DNA of 64,000 nt from Trileptium ribeirensis (GCA_030248225.1 JASANE010024924.1:1-64000); one strand, 5' to 3'. Shown: positions 22,966 to 36,234, numbered from the stretch's first letter. The notes: a model not told the origin generated them from the letters alone. Translations and numbers: made by a program.

Positions 22966-23960
22966 GGGGGGGGGTGTAGAACAAAAGTTGAAAGGGTAGG
23001 ACACAAGTTATGTGGGAAGCAGGGGGACACGACGAAAGTTGAGGGTGAACAGAGCAGAAGTGGAAAACTTGATTTAATATATGTGAGACAAGGAACGGAA
23101 AAATTGACAGCTATCTGCTGTGTCTATAATATAGTTTGACAAGAATGCGGCATTCCTTTTTCAAGGGTTCATCATGAATTCTTAACTGTGCTTGCACGAT
23201 ATATAATTTTATGGTGTTGAATTTGAAACAATATGGAAATGAATATTTCTCAATTTTATCGCTTTAAAAAAGAACGTATTATACAGACGGTTTATTGTTT
23301 CGCATAAATGGGGCAAAAATTGCCTATTTGATTAATTTTATTTTTTCTAAAATCCTCTTTTTACCACTAAACAGCATTTGTAGCTGCAATACTATTGTTT
23401 TTCTGGCTCTGAAAAGAGACATTTTCGTTATCATTTTGCAAAGCCACATACATGAACCAAAATTCCTAATATAGCTAAATGATTTGTGTTCTGGTAAAAA
23501 CAATCTGAAAATGAAATTAAACAAATACCAAGCTTTCTGTTAATTGTAAATACTTGATTAACTGTTTTACAAAAAAAGTTGTTTATTCGATTAATTTCAT
23601 TTTTTTTCAAAAATCTTAATGAAGTTTTCCAACCGGGTTATGCTATTTACACTGATTTTCAGATTTAATTGCGAAACTGTGAGTGTGATTAATAAAGCAA
23701 ATTTATGCCTTTGTTCGGAAGTTTAACGAAGTCTGTTCTCTTTTGCAGTTGAGGTACCGAAGTATTTGCTGAACATAATTTTGTTGAATCGTTACAAACT
23801 GGCTAGTACTAATAGACTATTTTCATGATCGCGCCTTTCAAAAAATAATCCCGGTTTTAGACCTAAGCAAACTTTACTTTAGCTATCCATCAGTTTACCT
23901 ATTAAGTCTGATTTGTTTAAAAATTGATTGTTCCAAATCTATTTGTTTTGAATTAAATCT
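22966..23960. other. no gene recognised
   Basis: AT-rich sequence after a G-run, with no coding or structural feature that I can support. A 66-codon minus-strand frame at 23324-23524 looks random. Confidence 0.4.
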
Positions 23961-23974
23961 TTGCTGACCCGTCA

Positions 23975-24830
23975 CTACTTTAAAAAGCCTAAACCCACAA
24001 CTCTGTCACCATTTGTAGTGAACTGGAGTATTGAAATACTGTATTTAATTATATAAGCACTGCAGTATGACCGGCGGCATAGATAATTCTATCCTTTTCC
24101 AGTTACGCATTGTTAGTTCTCCTGAAATTCACACAGAACTACAACATTAAAAGAACCTTATTTAAATTTTTCGTACACTAATGAGTATATTAACAAAATT
24201 TTGCCGCACCGGTTGATTTAACTCTAGCCACTACACTATTCCTTAAACCTTTGCCGCCCTGCTTTTCACTGCTTTAAAACGCCTGAACCCAGAACTCTGT
24301 CACCATTTGTAGTGAACTGGAGTATTGAAATACTATATTTAATTATATAAGCACTGCAGTATGACCGGCGGCTTACATACCTCTATATTTTTTTAGTTAC
24401 GCATTGTTAGTTCCCCTGAGATTCACACAGAACTACAACATTAAAAGAGCCTTATTTAAACTTTTCTTACATTAATGAGTATATTAACAAAATTTTGCCG
24501 CACCGGTTGATTTAACTCTAGCCACTACACTATTCCTTAAACCTTTGCCGCCCTGCTTTTCACTGCTTTAAAACGCCTAAACCCACAACTCTGTCACCAT
24601 TTGTAGTGAACTGGAGTATTGAAATACTATATTTAATTATATAAGCACTGCAGTATGACCGGCGGCATACATACCTCTATATTTTTTTAGTTACGCATTG
24701 TTAGTTCCCCTGAGATTCACACAGAACTACAACATTAAAAGAGCCTTATTTAAACTTTTCTTACACTAATGAGTATATTAACAAAATTTTGCCGCACCGG
24801 TTGATTTAACTCTAGCCACTACGCTATTCA
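23975..24830 (+). repeat. 294-bp tandem repeat, about 3 copies
   Basis: CTCTGTCACCATTTGTAG occurs at 24001, 24295 and 24589, a period of 294. The second and third units are closest; the first is more diverged. Each has an inverted CCGGCGGC/GCCGC-containing segment. Confidence 0.95.
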
Positions 24831-25434
24831 GGACCTGCAGCCCGGTTCCTTAAGAAAGCTCGCAAAGCGAGAGAATAAAGAACGCACGTGCAAACGTACA
24901 CTGCCCTACCATCTCGATTGCTACACGGCTTTGCAATATACAGAGTTACATTCAATGTGGCATTATAATCGATGACCACTGCTTATGATGTGTTTCGTTA
25001 TAGTCAGCCAACATAAGAAAAAACACTGCGGCTTTTGACCGTAACACAACGTAATAATACTACACTATTGTTCAAACACTGTAGATTGCGATATAATCTA
25101 ACATTGTGCCTTGTTTATAAAAAAGTCGTAGCTTGCGTAAATCATTATTAGTCACCGGAACTTTAATTAAGTGCTTTCAACTCCTACCGCAGGTGTATTA
25201 AATTTCAACTTAAGAGATCAAACATAGATTCAAGAAATAAAAGACGTATGCCTTACGCGGTGTCAAGACTGCAATAATTAGCAGAAAAAATGAGTCTCCA
25301 GTTTTGTTGGTACCACTTCTTAAAATGTGAATACTTATTATACTTTGCTATATATAATATGGTTTTTCACAATTAACCAAGCTGCACAGTAGTTAAAAAA
25401 ATTTCAGGTAATATTAACAAATATCACGCATCAA

Positions 25435-25812
25435 AGAGCTCGAATATCCCTGTGGATAGCGCAGAATTTTAGTTTAAGGTAAGCAATACGATATTCAAAT
25501 ACCAACTACATATGGCTTTTAAACATAATTTTTATCTGTTAATACATTGTGATTCATATTAACATATGTGGCATACATTCCGCATTATTGTGACCGAAAT
25601 GTAAACATTTTTTATTTTGTCACGTATCAAAGAGCTCGAATATCCCTGTGGATAGCGCATAATTTTAGTTTAAGGTAAGCAATATGATATTCAAATACCA
25701 GCTACATACGGCTTTTAAACATAATTTTTTATCTGTTAATACATTGGGATTCATATTAACATATTATGTGACATACATTCCGCATTATTGTGACCGAAAT
25801 GCAAACATTTTT
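25435..25812 (+). repeat. 186-bp tandem duplication, two copies
   Basis: CACGCATCAAAGAGCTCG at 25435 and CACGTATCAAAGAGCTCG at 25621 start two copies that match through GTGACCGAAATG. There are a few substitutions and small indels. Confidence 0.93.
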
Positions 25813-26299
25813 ATATTTTGTTGAGTAAGCGGCTGTAGACACCATAACTCTCTTTGCGCGCACCACAGGTATACCGTATGATTTTGGGACACACACAGTT
25901 TAGAAAACCAGTGAATACATTTATGTTGCCTACAGCTTAAGCACGAAGTTCGCATACAAGCGGCTGAAATTTCAACATTCATCGACTTCGGCAAGAATAT
26001 CATTATATTCTTTCTAATCCGTTTTAATAAATTGGCATCCAAGCAGATTTTTAACTCTCTAAAGGCTTTGAATTCTTCTACAGCTCATAGCAAAAAAGTG
26101 CATTCGCCTAGTAATAATACTTCATTAATATTCACAAGGCATAATTCATTAAAGTGATGTTGATCTATTTATACTTGTATATGATCTGTAGTGCATGACG
26201 TTACAAAATTATTGTAATAACGCAGATTGCTAAGCAAGTGCTAGCTGAGTTTCTCTCGCGTGGAGTGCGTTTGAGTGTTCGTTACAATCCGTTCGTTTT

Positions 26300-26372
26300 A
26301 TATAATAGTGGCTAGCGCTCGACGCTAACACCCATACGATCCAGGTTTAATTACCGTAGTCGCAGAAGTTTT
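26300..26372 (+). repeat. possible degenerate tRNA-derived SINE fragment
   Basis: The order GTGGCTAGCGCTCGACGC, then CCAGGTTTAATTACC, then GTAGTCGCAGAAG resembles an A-box and B-box arrangement with a decayed B-box. It lies just outside the foldback element. Weak call. Confidence 0.3.
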
Positions 26373-26396
26373 TTCAATATTATACATAATTTATTT

Positions 26397-27452
26397 ATGC
26401 ATCAATTACGATAAGATGCGTGCGCCAGGGTCAAATAATGTCACGCGTCCAACTCAACTAGTTCGGGTGAATTATAGCTTAGCTGGACTACTATGGTACA
26501 TTTTTATGGCTTAGCTAGTCTTAACGTGACAAACAGGGAGCTTAGCTAGACTCTGCGTGACAAACGGAGCGTCAGGCTGAACTCTCAATTGAGAACTTTT
26601 ATTTAGTATTGTACTTAGTGTAATATCATTTTGTTCCATAGTATTTTTACACTAATTCTAAGTTATATATTTATTTTAATATACACAATTAACGTTTTAA
26701 GCTGTATGCCGCTTTTGGAGCATTATTTACATACGTATAGTAAAACGTAATGTTCGCGGACTAAATAGCCTCTGGCTTAAGTTATAGAGTATGCCGCTTT
26801 TGGGGTTTTATTGACATACGCATAGTAAAACACAATGTTCGCGCACTAAATAGCCTCTGGCTTAAGTTATAGAGCTCAGCTGAACGCCTCGCGACAAAAG
26901 CACAGTCCGGCTCGACACACAGTGACAAATGCATTACTTAGCTAGACTCTGCGTGACAAAAGGAGAGTCAGGCTGAACTCTCAATTGATAAATTTTATTT
27001 AGTATTGTGCTTAGTGTAATACCATTTTGTTCCATAGTATTTTTACACTAATTCTGCGTTATATATTTGTTTTAATATACACAATTAACGTTTTAAGTTG
27101 TATGCCGCTTTTGGAGTATTATTTACATACGCATAGTAAAACGTAATGTTCGCGGACTAAATAGCCTCTGGCTTATGTTATAGAGTATGCCGCTTTTGGG
27201 GTTTTATTGACATACGCATAGTAAAACGCAATGTTCGCGCACTAAATAGCCTCTGACTTAAGTTATAGGGCTCAGCTGAAAACCTCGTGACAAAAGCACA
27301 GTCCGGCTCGACGCTCGACGACAAATGCATAGCCTAGCTAGGCTATTTAAAATTTTAGTAGTCGAGCTGGACTGTATGCGTGACATAGTAGCTAGCCCAT
27401 TTGAACGCGTGACATTAGGGCCATGCGCACGCATCTTATTGTAAATGATGCA
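26397..27452. mobile_element. foldback/MITE-like element with about 50-bp inverted ends and internal tandem repeats
   Basis: The left end (26397-26450: ATGCATCAATTACGATAAG, then ATGCGTGCGCCAGGG and ATGTCACGCGT) is matched in inverse by the right end (about 27402-27452) at about 80-85%. The interior holds a 396-bp tandem duplication and many CGTGAC-type subterminal motifs in both orientations. No transposase is encoded. The exact outer boundary and target duplication are unclear because the flanking AT-rich bases are ambiguous. Confidence 0.75.
26541..27332 (+). repeat. nested tandem repeat: 396-bp unit holding an 85-bp sub-repeat
   Basis: CTTAGCTAGACTCTGCGTGA starts units at 26541 and 26937. 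Inside each, TATGCCGCTTTTGG segments (26705, 26790 and their counterparts) repeat with an 85-bp period, and each ends in AATAGCCTCTGGCTTA or a close variant. Confidence 0.92.
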
Positions 27453-29600
27453 TTATGCACTAAAACGTTGCATGTTCACCAGGAAAGAATATATTTTGTT
27501 TTGATCTAATTTTATTGATCACTAGAAAACTGTTAAACAGGCAAAACTTGGACTTATTGCACAAATTGCACCGCTATATGATTAAGTTTCAAGTTTATCT
27601 ATTTTAATTAGCATTACCCTTGGCAAAGTTTAGGATTGTTGCATAAATTGCCTCACTATTAGAAAGTTTTTAGGCTCTGCGTCTTAGTTAGCATTAAATT
27701 TGGCAAAATTTAGGCTTACCGCATAAGTTGCACAATTATTTTATTATTAAGTTGCTCCGTAATGCTCAGTACTACGCTTACAAAAACTCGGCTTATGACA
27801 TAAAATTTCTCACTGTTTGGTTATGTTTCTGCATTTTAATTGACACTCCTAGCCGTTTCCTAATCTTAACCACATCCGCTATCTTTAGTTGCCATAAAAA
27901 CAGAACACCGCTAATATATGGAAGCCTGCAGGCCCGTGAACATTAAGTGGTACAACTTTCGGAATACTGTTAGACCCCTTCTACGGAAATATTAATGTGA
28001 CTGTACCATTATCGGCTGTATTTTCAAAATCATCTAACGTATTTGCGTAGTATGGCCACCACTTCGGCTGCCGAGGTTAAATTAAAACTTCACAATATTC
28101 GTCATGGTGTTGCGACGCAGAACGGTCAGAAAGTTCCACGTCACTTGGTTTTGAGATGCTACATTAAAATTTACAAAAGCGCGAGTAGATGTCCAGTAAA
28201 AAATTGAGAATAATGTTCTACAAATGCTTAATTATACTGCGCATTCATCTAGATTGTTTGCCATTTTTATATTTTGCCTGCAACTACTGAGATAACTAAA
28301 GTTATAAGTCGTTTTGTTTAATTTGAAGAGTAAAATCCCATAGGGTTTTGAGTTTTCCAGATTTGAAATCATTAAATCATTTTAATTGGACTTGCTCACC
28401 GAGAGCTCATTTTAAGTAGGCCGTTCCCTGATTAAATGTAGTTCAATTAATTACTTTTGAGCAAAAATGTCGTTTCCAATCATACTTATGGTGATATGCA
28501 GAATAAGGCTATTAACCACCATTCATTCCACACCACGAATGTAATTGCGGCATCAGGCCATCATAAATGGTTTTCTTCCGCTTTGTCTGTGAAACGTTGA
28601 GGTTTAACAATTTTCTGTAACTCAGAATCATAATGGTCTAAAACGACACTTTGTCGCCAAATTAATCTAGGCTCAAGCCATTCGGGAAAGAAAAATTTAA
28701 AACGAATTCCCCAGAGCAAAATAATTAAAATCGACTCACTTTAAATCAAGGAAACAATTAAGCCAATGAGATTTGACGCGTCAAATCAAAGCTTAATTTT
28801 GCACATCTCAGGGCAGGAACATTTTGTGGCTGTTCCTGCATACCAAACATAACTCCTTTTAGTAAAATGATTCAACCACAAAAGTTCAAATAACTTCATT
28901 TCGGAAATAGCTTCTGACAGCTGGTTCTGTTTACTTTAATTTTCTGCACCAAACCGGTCATCGCATAATCATATATAAATTTTATAATTTACGAGAGATC
29001 AACTTTTTTAATATAAGACCTAACAAAAGTAATTGTACCCTTTGTTGAATGAATAAAACCTATACTATACTGATCATGAGTGGTCTGAGGCTTCAAATGA
29101 CTTTTTAGGCCTCTGATTTGTAAAATGTTAAAATATTTATACTTTTCATTTTCTAAGTAGAATCAGTGCCATTATGATCACAAAGTATTACTAGTGTAAC
29201 AAACACTAAACTTTAGTGGTTGGTAACCTATCAGTAAATTGGTTTAAAGCAAATGTCATAAGGCCTAAAATTAGTCAAATATGGCCAGCAATGTATAGCG
29301 TATCTTAGCAAAATGTAAGTTGATATCTAGGTCTAAACTGTGCCAAACATTTTTAAACGATATAATTATGGTTTGGCTCGAGTCTGTCTCCAGTATTTTT
29401 TAATAAATGTACAAGAAGAATAGTTATAATTATGGTTTTTGAAACGTTCTATACAACATAACTGTTTAACATTGTAAAATAATAAAATTGTCTTTAAAAT
29501 TGCTTATAGCAAGCTCGTACTCCTGTAGCAGAATCCCGTTTGCGAAGAAATTATCGGTAGTCTATAGACTAAAAATACATCAGGTACAAGTGCATCTAAA
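27453..29600. other. no gene recognised
   Basis: AT-rich. A 51-codon plus-strand frame at 28052-28207 starts in a good ATG context and is locally GC-richer, but has no motif. Imperfect repeats of GCAAAATTTAGG or CAAAACTTGG with TTGCA occur at 27540-27735. Confidence 0.4.
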
Positions 29601-29983
29601 TCATAGGTGTCGAAGGTCCGGCGGATCTAGACGATAGACTGTCGGAGGGCGGTCGTTGGGCGGAGTCCTCTATGAGGTACCGTGGTAGACCCCACAACCC
29701 TCTTCCCTCCCCGCCACCATTTGTGCTAATTTTATCCAATATTTGTCAATTTTACCCCAATACTCGCAAATTTTAACCCAATTTTTGCTAATTTGTAGCT
29801 AAAATTTTTCAGCGCCTCTGGCACGCTGCGTGCTGGGGAATATGGCTTGCGAGGTGATCCAACCCTTAGTGGTAACCCCCTACTTTATGTGGTTTTGGTG
29901 CACAGTGGGAGAGGTGAGGGCGGGGAATATGGCTTGGGAGAGGAGTCCGACCCTTAGGGGTAACTCCCTGTCGACACCTATGA
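29601..29983. mobile_element. MITE-like element, TCATAGGTGTCGA ends
   Basis: Perfect 13-bp inverted ends (29601-29613 and 29971-29983) enclose 383 bp. The interior has pyrimidine-rich AATTTTACCCCAAT-type repeats and two copies of GGGGAATATGGCTTG. Related single ends appear near 34829 (CATAGGTGTCGGAGGTCCG), 53505-53533 (inverse), 48968 and 50470, so this is a multi-copy family. Confidence 0.7.
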
Positions 29984-30650
29984 CTTAAATCATGCTATTA
30001 CCTATAGATTTCTTAGTTATCGGTTAATGTATGCCATAGTCACGAGAATATTTTGCCCAGAGTTGCCAATTTTCTTGCGCGAAGTCGCTCGGAAGCACAA
30101 AGCTGTGTGGCAATTATTGTGTATAAAAGTCTAAAAAAATTATAATCGGAAATTTACAGCCGTAATCTTGCCGCCGCAGGCCATATGTGCTCAAAAACAT
30201 ACTTAGCTTGTAGAAATGTGATTACAGAACATTATAGCTAGCTAAGGGCTTGAGTAATTTACTTATGTATTTATAAATCGTACATCCGTCGTTGTCACAC
30301 GCTATGCAATGATACTAAAATACAAACCCAAGAAACCGTATATTTAAATATCACTAACTGATTTACATACAATGTAATTTCTTTCAGTTCTGTAAAGTCC
30401 AATTTTAAGAATATACGGGATAAGTTTAGGCTTAGCAATGGCATATTCAAATGATTTACATAAATAGTTTCGGTTTCATGACTAATCAAAGTCCTAAAAG
30501 TTCTGATTTGATTATGGTAATAATACGTTAAAGAATTAATACCACAAGATACAAAAAGTTCACACTGCGGCACATAACAGCTGAATCTTTGCCTGAAATT
30601 AAAGTGTCACTATATTTTACTGTACTACAACTGCTGCAATGTGTTAGTTA

Positions 30651-30893
30651 AACCAAGAGGGCATTAGGGAAGAGTATGATACTTCCCTGCACTCATACGT
30701 TAGCCCGTGTTTGGTGACGCGGGCGTTTTCGGCCTGACCCCCCCCCTCAGTTTCAGAAACTGGGGGGTTGAGGAATCTGGACCCCCAAAATCTGAGGGTT
30801 GGTAGGTCAGGCCCAAAACGTCCGCGTCATCAATTACGGGCTAATATATGAGTGCAGGGAAGTGTCATACTCTTCCCTAATGCACTCTTGGTT
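30651..30893. mobile_element. MITE with about 90-bp terminal inverted repeats
   Basis: AACCAAGAGGGCATTAGGGA and about 70 further bases are repeated in inverse at the other end, ending CACTCTTGGTT, at about 90% identity. The centre is a C-run/G-run pair (CCCCCCCCCTCAG...CTGGGGGG). The whole 243 bp can fold into one long hairpin. No coding capacity. Confidence 0.85.
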
Positions 30894-33860
30894 ATACTTA
30901 TTAAATTCAAGTACACCAATAAGCTGTTATTGCTATGGCCGCGTGCGCTTCAAAACGTTGAATATATCAGTGCAGACATTCTTGTTTCGTCGCATCCCGT
31001 GCACCAGTTTCACTCAATGATAGTATATTTTTTTTAATGTTAAAATCTTACCAAAAACATTGGTTTTGTGATTTATGATTTCATCACAGATTATAAAGAT
31101 GAAAATCTCATTGAGTTTATAAAATAATATATACATAAATTCCAAAAAATGCAAACACGAAAATTTATAGTACTAACACAAATGCAAAAAAATACATATT
31201 AACTAGTGTTTCAACTTCGAAAGAATTAAAACAAGTTATTCGCAAAGCGAAGGGAAATGGAGGTAGTAAGGCTACTTTGCGCTTAGTAAACATGTCAAAG
31301 TTTCAAATTCGGCTGCCTTAGTCCCTGTAAAGACACACGATATCAATAATATATCAGCAATACTTTAGTAGCAGAGTTACGACCATTTTAAACACGTATA
31401 TAAACTGTTGGAACTTTATTTCTTTCTTCAACGTCCACAAAGACGAAAAGTTTTAAAAAAATTTAAAATCCCATATTTTGAGAAAAATTATAAGTTCAGG
31501 AATAATTCTTAACTTACAGGGCCACAGAACTTGGCTTATGAGATGTATATTACGCAAACACAATCGAGTTTGTCGTATTCAGCATCCTAATGACATACAT
31601 ACTTTACTATCAAATTTACATTGAAAAAGTAATAAATTGTCACTGTTTTGGTTTTAAATTTTAGCTAATTTTGATCCTGCACCGTCCCGTATTGTTAACA
31701 GAATACTTAATGTAGGGTTGAAACTATGAAACTTAAACGTGCTTCACGACTTAAACAGCCTATAATTCCATTGTTCACATCCAACAGCAAGAAATTTATT
31801 TTGCCATAATATAAGAAATTTCACTTGAAGGGTATTCTTTAAACTTTGGTTTATAGCCTGAAAACAGGTGCTCAGAGAAACACGTTTCTCGATGTTGTAG
31901 CTATCGATGAGGATTCCATTTTTACATCCAAAGGAAGAGTTATAACTGTATTGGCTGGCTCCAATAATCAAAATAGCATCCAATGCAGCAGCGCTTTTGG
32001 CGAGAATAATTAACGTTCGCGATAATTCTTCACCACTTTACAATGTGTTCATAAATTTTTGTTCTATTCTAATACAATGTATATTTAATACATTTCTGTC
32101 CTATTATAAAATAATTTATTAGGTCATCCTGTTTGAGTAACATATCAAAAATATACATAGTGTGTCCGACATCATGAACGGTCTAAATATCAACATATAT
32201 CAACGCTCAAGCATTAAGGCTTCGCAATACAACAGCTTGACGTAATCCATTTAATTTAGCTTTTGATTTTCTATGCTTCCTTAAGCTGATTTTACTAAGT
32301 GCACCTTCGAATCAATGTTCTTAACTAATTGGATTGCGCACGACTTTGCAAGCATTTCCTCACGTGCCGTGGATAAGCAATTAGGCGCAATTCGCATTTC
32401 TAAGAACCCACTGATATTTTGTCACGTTGTAAATTGTTTTGTTTCTAAAATCATTACCGAACATCATAATATCAGGACAGATGTAAATTACCGCTTGAAA
32501 TTATACCACATGATTCAAACTAGCTGGTTATAATAGGAATAATACAGACACTTGTTCACAAAATATCAGCATGACGTTATTATATATTGTTAAATGAAAT
32601 GTTTTCTAAGCACTTTTAATGCTCTTATTAACGTACATATAGCGCAGCATAATTACAGTAGGCTCGGCTGTTATGCACACTTGGATGGCATGGACACATA
32701 GCAACTAACGAAGTTAAAGACTAATAACTAAGTCTTGGTTAGCCTTACTCATGACATATCAATCGAAAGCTTTTTTATTGTGTTCATGTTTATTCCGTTT
32801 CTAGTTTGCTCTTTACGTCTACTCGTCAACCGCAGCTAAATAAATAGAGCCAATCAAACGTTTATTTAATTTTTCATGTTTTGATCGACTATATTGGAAG
32901 ACCAATAAGTACGTCTGCATTGAAGTTTCTCTTACGATTTTTATACTGTTGTGTGCATTGTGATCTGAAGATTAGAAACAACATATTATTTAATGGCTGC
33001 GGTTGATGTAGTTTGTGTTATGGCCGAAAATAAAGTTTGCGTTGTGTGGACACCCATCCGTTTTATATGGACATCATGGACACCTACAGGGTTGTATGGA
33101 CAGCGTGTTTGAAAAGTCATATTTTGTGTCCATATAACCATGTAAAGGCCTGTATGGACAGACGTGAAACTACAGAAGTATGTATTTTAATAGTAGAGGT
33201 CGCATTTTAATAATAGAGAACTTCAGGACCCGGTCCGACAGATTCTAAACTAGACTTGGTTTAGAAGTCAGTTTGTGGAAGACTGTTTGGTCCCCGATCA
33301 ACACAACTTTAATGTTGTAATCTGGTTGGTAGTCTAAAATTATTGGCGAATACGGCTGCAATTAGCTGGTTACCTTTACTTAAAAGGAGAGAAGTTTCAG
33401 CTCTTCAAATCAGGATGTCTTCTTAGCGGTATGAATGTGAGAATTTTCACTTATGGATATTTTCAGGGCTGAGCACTGACCCGTCACGACTAGATATGTC
33501 CAAACCCGACCCAACCTGAACATTGCACCACCGTGACCTGTTTTTAGTATCATAAACCATGGATATGTTTATACACACTGATAACGTGAATTAGTTTGAT
33601 TTTCTGGTTATAAAACATACGTTGTTTATTGCCATAATCTACGCTCATGCTTGGGATCCGTACTCACTATAAAATATCGAGCATTATATGTTCAAAACAT
33701 TCCAAGTTTGTCTACTTTTAACCTCAGTAACAGAAATATAGAAACCATTAGGTGGATTTTTGGGGCTTTAACTTCCCCTCAACTCCAAATGTGTGGGCAA
33801 GCCCCAGCGCAAAACACGAATTTTTTATTCTGTGCGATGCATCTTAAGTTATAGCCAGGC
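30894..33860. other. no gene recognised
   Basis: AT-rich. TGTATGGACA or ATGGACA motifs recur about every 20-40 bp between 33045 and 33175, a decayed minisatellite. A GC-richer patch at 33478-33540 carries CCCGACCCAACCTG. Confidence 0.4.
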
Positions 33861-33869
33861 TTCCAATAA

Positions 33870-34300
33870 TAACACCGAGACAATGATTATATATCTGCAA
33901 GCCATAAATCGCATACCTTGCAGCTGCTGAACGTTGCGGTTTTTGGTTCCTTCAAGATGTGGTTCTTTATGCGATGCCTGAATTTTATGGCTGATAGGCC
34001 TGGTCGAGCGATTGATATCGCTAGTTTTGGAGAAGTTTTATCTGGAACTAACCAAGCGAGAGAGCGCCCCTAGTGGGTTCCGCGCTTCGGGATTGTGTCC
34101 TCTTGACCTCAACGCCATTCCGGATGCAGCCTATAATATAGCCGATAGCTTACTAGTAAAGGCCCAGCTCATGATGCGGAATCTGATACAATATGTAATG
34201 AACAGTTGTGTTCTGAACCTGTTGTTTTAGATCCACAAAGCTCATCACATCCTCAACACACCAGTGTCGAAGAAAGCATCGAAATCGAGTAAGCAATATG
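33870..34300 (+). pseudogene. pogo/Tigger-type (DDE_1) transposase, C-terminal remnant
   Basis: One plus-strand frame from about 33900 reads SHTLQLLNVAVFGSFK, the pogo-family segment around the third catalytic Asp (normally SH..QPLD..VF), here Asn. After a shift the sequence continues SGFRASGLCPLDLNAIPD, the family's conserved GFR.tGi.P.n..aip block. A further frame (about 34180-34290) carries a Ser/His/Glu-rich tail ending in a stop. Frames change between blocks and the catalytic residue is lost, so it is dead. The N-terminal DNA-binding part was not found upstream. Confidence 0.75.
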
Positions 34301-36234
34301 GTCTGGCTGTTGGAACGAATTTGATGAAGAACCTCAGGTCATACCAATAGACTATTCTTTACTTCCTGCTGACGCTGTTGAAGCAGCACTTGATGACCAA
34401 CAAAATTTGAATAAAACATATGTTAACCTTCATGACGTTGTTTGATTTCAAAGATCTCATCACACCGCTCAATCATAATAGCAGTCATGCTGAACTTGTA
34501 CTAAACAGAATGCGTCCGACGAAGTTGTATTTGAACGAAGCCTACGATAAACAGTATAACCATGGGTTAGATTATCAGGGCTCGTCCACAAGTGGTGGGG
34601 ACTGTCCGCGGCTGGTTGGCCAGGTGACACCCTCTAACATACCTTATGCGAGATGTAGTGGCGTTTACCCGGATTGCAAAGAGTGGAATGCGTGTAAAGA
34701 CTGTGGCCATACAAACAGAGCTTACCTGTTACCATTTTCATTTATTTTGGGGCCCATGAGCCCATGTAAAACTCGGATCTGAGCCAACTCTGCTGTGTAA
34801 ATAATGACAGCAGTACTTCATTTACACCATAGGTGTCGGAGGTCCGTCGGCTTAGAGCATATGGCCAGCGCGAAAGGGTGCCTCAATTTGACTCATATAT
34901 CTTCGTCTGTCGTCGATTATACATTAAGAAACGTGATTTTTGGGCCCCTTCGATACCCGACACAAGCCAATTTGGTCCGCGTAGAAGTTGGAATCTGCTT
35001 CTTGCTTAACTAAAGGGGCACAAAAGAGATTTCAAGCGTTCAAATGAGTTATCGCACGAACCAATCCGCGCAACCAAAGTTGAGTTATGCGTGTCACCAC
35101 AAAACATCCCAATAACGGACATTGTCAAATTTTACCATTATCACGGCAAGTCAGAATTATTAGCTTCGCTCGTTTCACTCACTACATTCAGAATTAAAAA
35201 TTACAATTTCTATACATGCCGATAGGTCAACTCAATGGATACAATAATTTATCACTACCCATAAAATTAGCATTAGGAGCAACAATGTGTAATGTGTAAC
35301 CTGCAAACTATCCACTTGCTCTGTACTTCATATTCCGCAGAGCATTACCGTCTAAAATATTATGTCGAGCATAACATGTTAATGCTTAATTCATACAACT
35401 TCATAATGTCGTAATATATGCTATATAACCTGATATTTGCAAACGTATGACAAAGTCAGTGACACTTTATAATAGTTTAAGAATTACGATTCCTAAATGC
35501 ATGCTCCGCTGTCCAATAAATTCGCTCGTCAAAAAAATTAAATTAACAATTCTTGGACTAAAATATAACGTTCCAAATTGTAGACATTCACTGTACTTTT
35601 TATTGTACAGCACATACCGTAGAATAATTAATATGCTGAGTTTCGGGAGATTGTTCGATGTATTCGTCCATAAAACAATAATAAACACCATTTTCCCCTA
35701 AATTTTAAATGTATAAGAGATTACATGCTGACGGATCTAGGTGTCGGGTAGTGGTTGTCAGAGCAGGCAGAGGAGGGACGTTATCGCAGGAGGTAGCCGG
35801 AGTCGGCGGGAGGGTGGTCAAGCACCTATATGTTCGGTGCCTGCGGCGCCTCCAGGGGAGGAAGGCTGACACCCTTAGGAGTTGTATACTAGGACATCAG
35901 GGAAATGTTCCGAGGCCTCGAGAGGCGGAGAGGATAGCCCATGCTTCGGCATGTATGGCTTAGGGGCTGTCAACCACAACAACATCATACAGGTTGTGAA
36001 GCAGTGTGCTAACGCAGTTAATAATACTAATAACAAGTGCTGTTTGTAGGCGTATTGTCAGTTTTTCGCTTTGCGAGCATCCTCAAAGATCCAATCAAAC
36101 ATTTTCACATAACACAGCGGTTAGCGGACGTTGTTTGTAATACACTATCCTAATTCGAACGAGTTTGTTCAGCATTACGCGGTAAACAAAAGCAAATGAC
36201 AACATCCTTCCCGTCTTTCCATTGGGAGTTTGTT
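34301..36234. other. no gene recognised; mixed repeat DNA
   Basis: Includes a 120-codon plus-strand frame (34420-34782) with Cys pairs but no known motif, a partial MITE end at 34829, and a GC-rich block at 35725-35975 whose 84-codon frame (Arg/Val/Gly-rich) looks like a by-product of composition. Confidence 0.4.

Noticed and set aside
26345..26357. GGTTTAATTACC matches the first 12 bases of the nematode spliced leader SL1
   Set aside because: The next bases do not continue as SL1, no donor or Sm site follows, and the context looks like a decayed tRNA-type B-box.
28052..28207. 51-codon frame with a good ATG context
   Set aside because: Short, no motif, no neighbouring exon or promoter evidence.
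34420..34782. 120-codon frame with several Cys, downstream of the pogo remnant
   Set aside because: No recognisable domain; not continuous with the transposase; composition resembles surrounding repeat DNA.
35709..35963. 84-codon Arg/Gly-rich frame
   Set aside because: Explained by a GC-rich repeat block; no splice sites or motifs.
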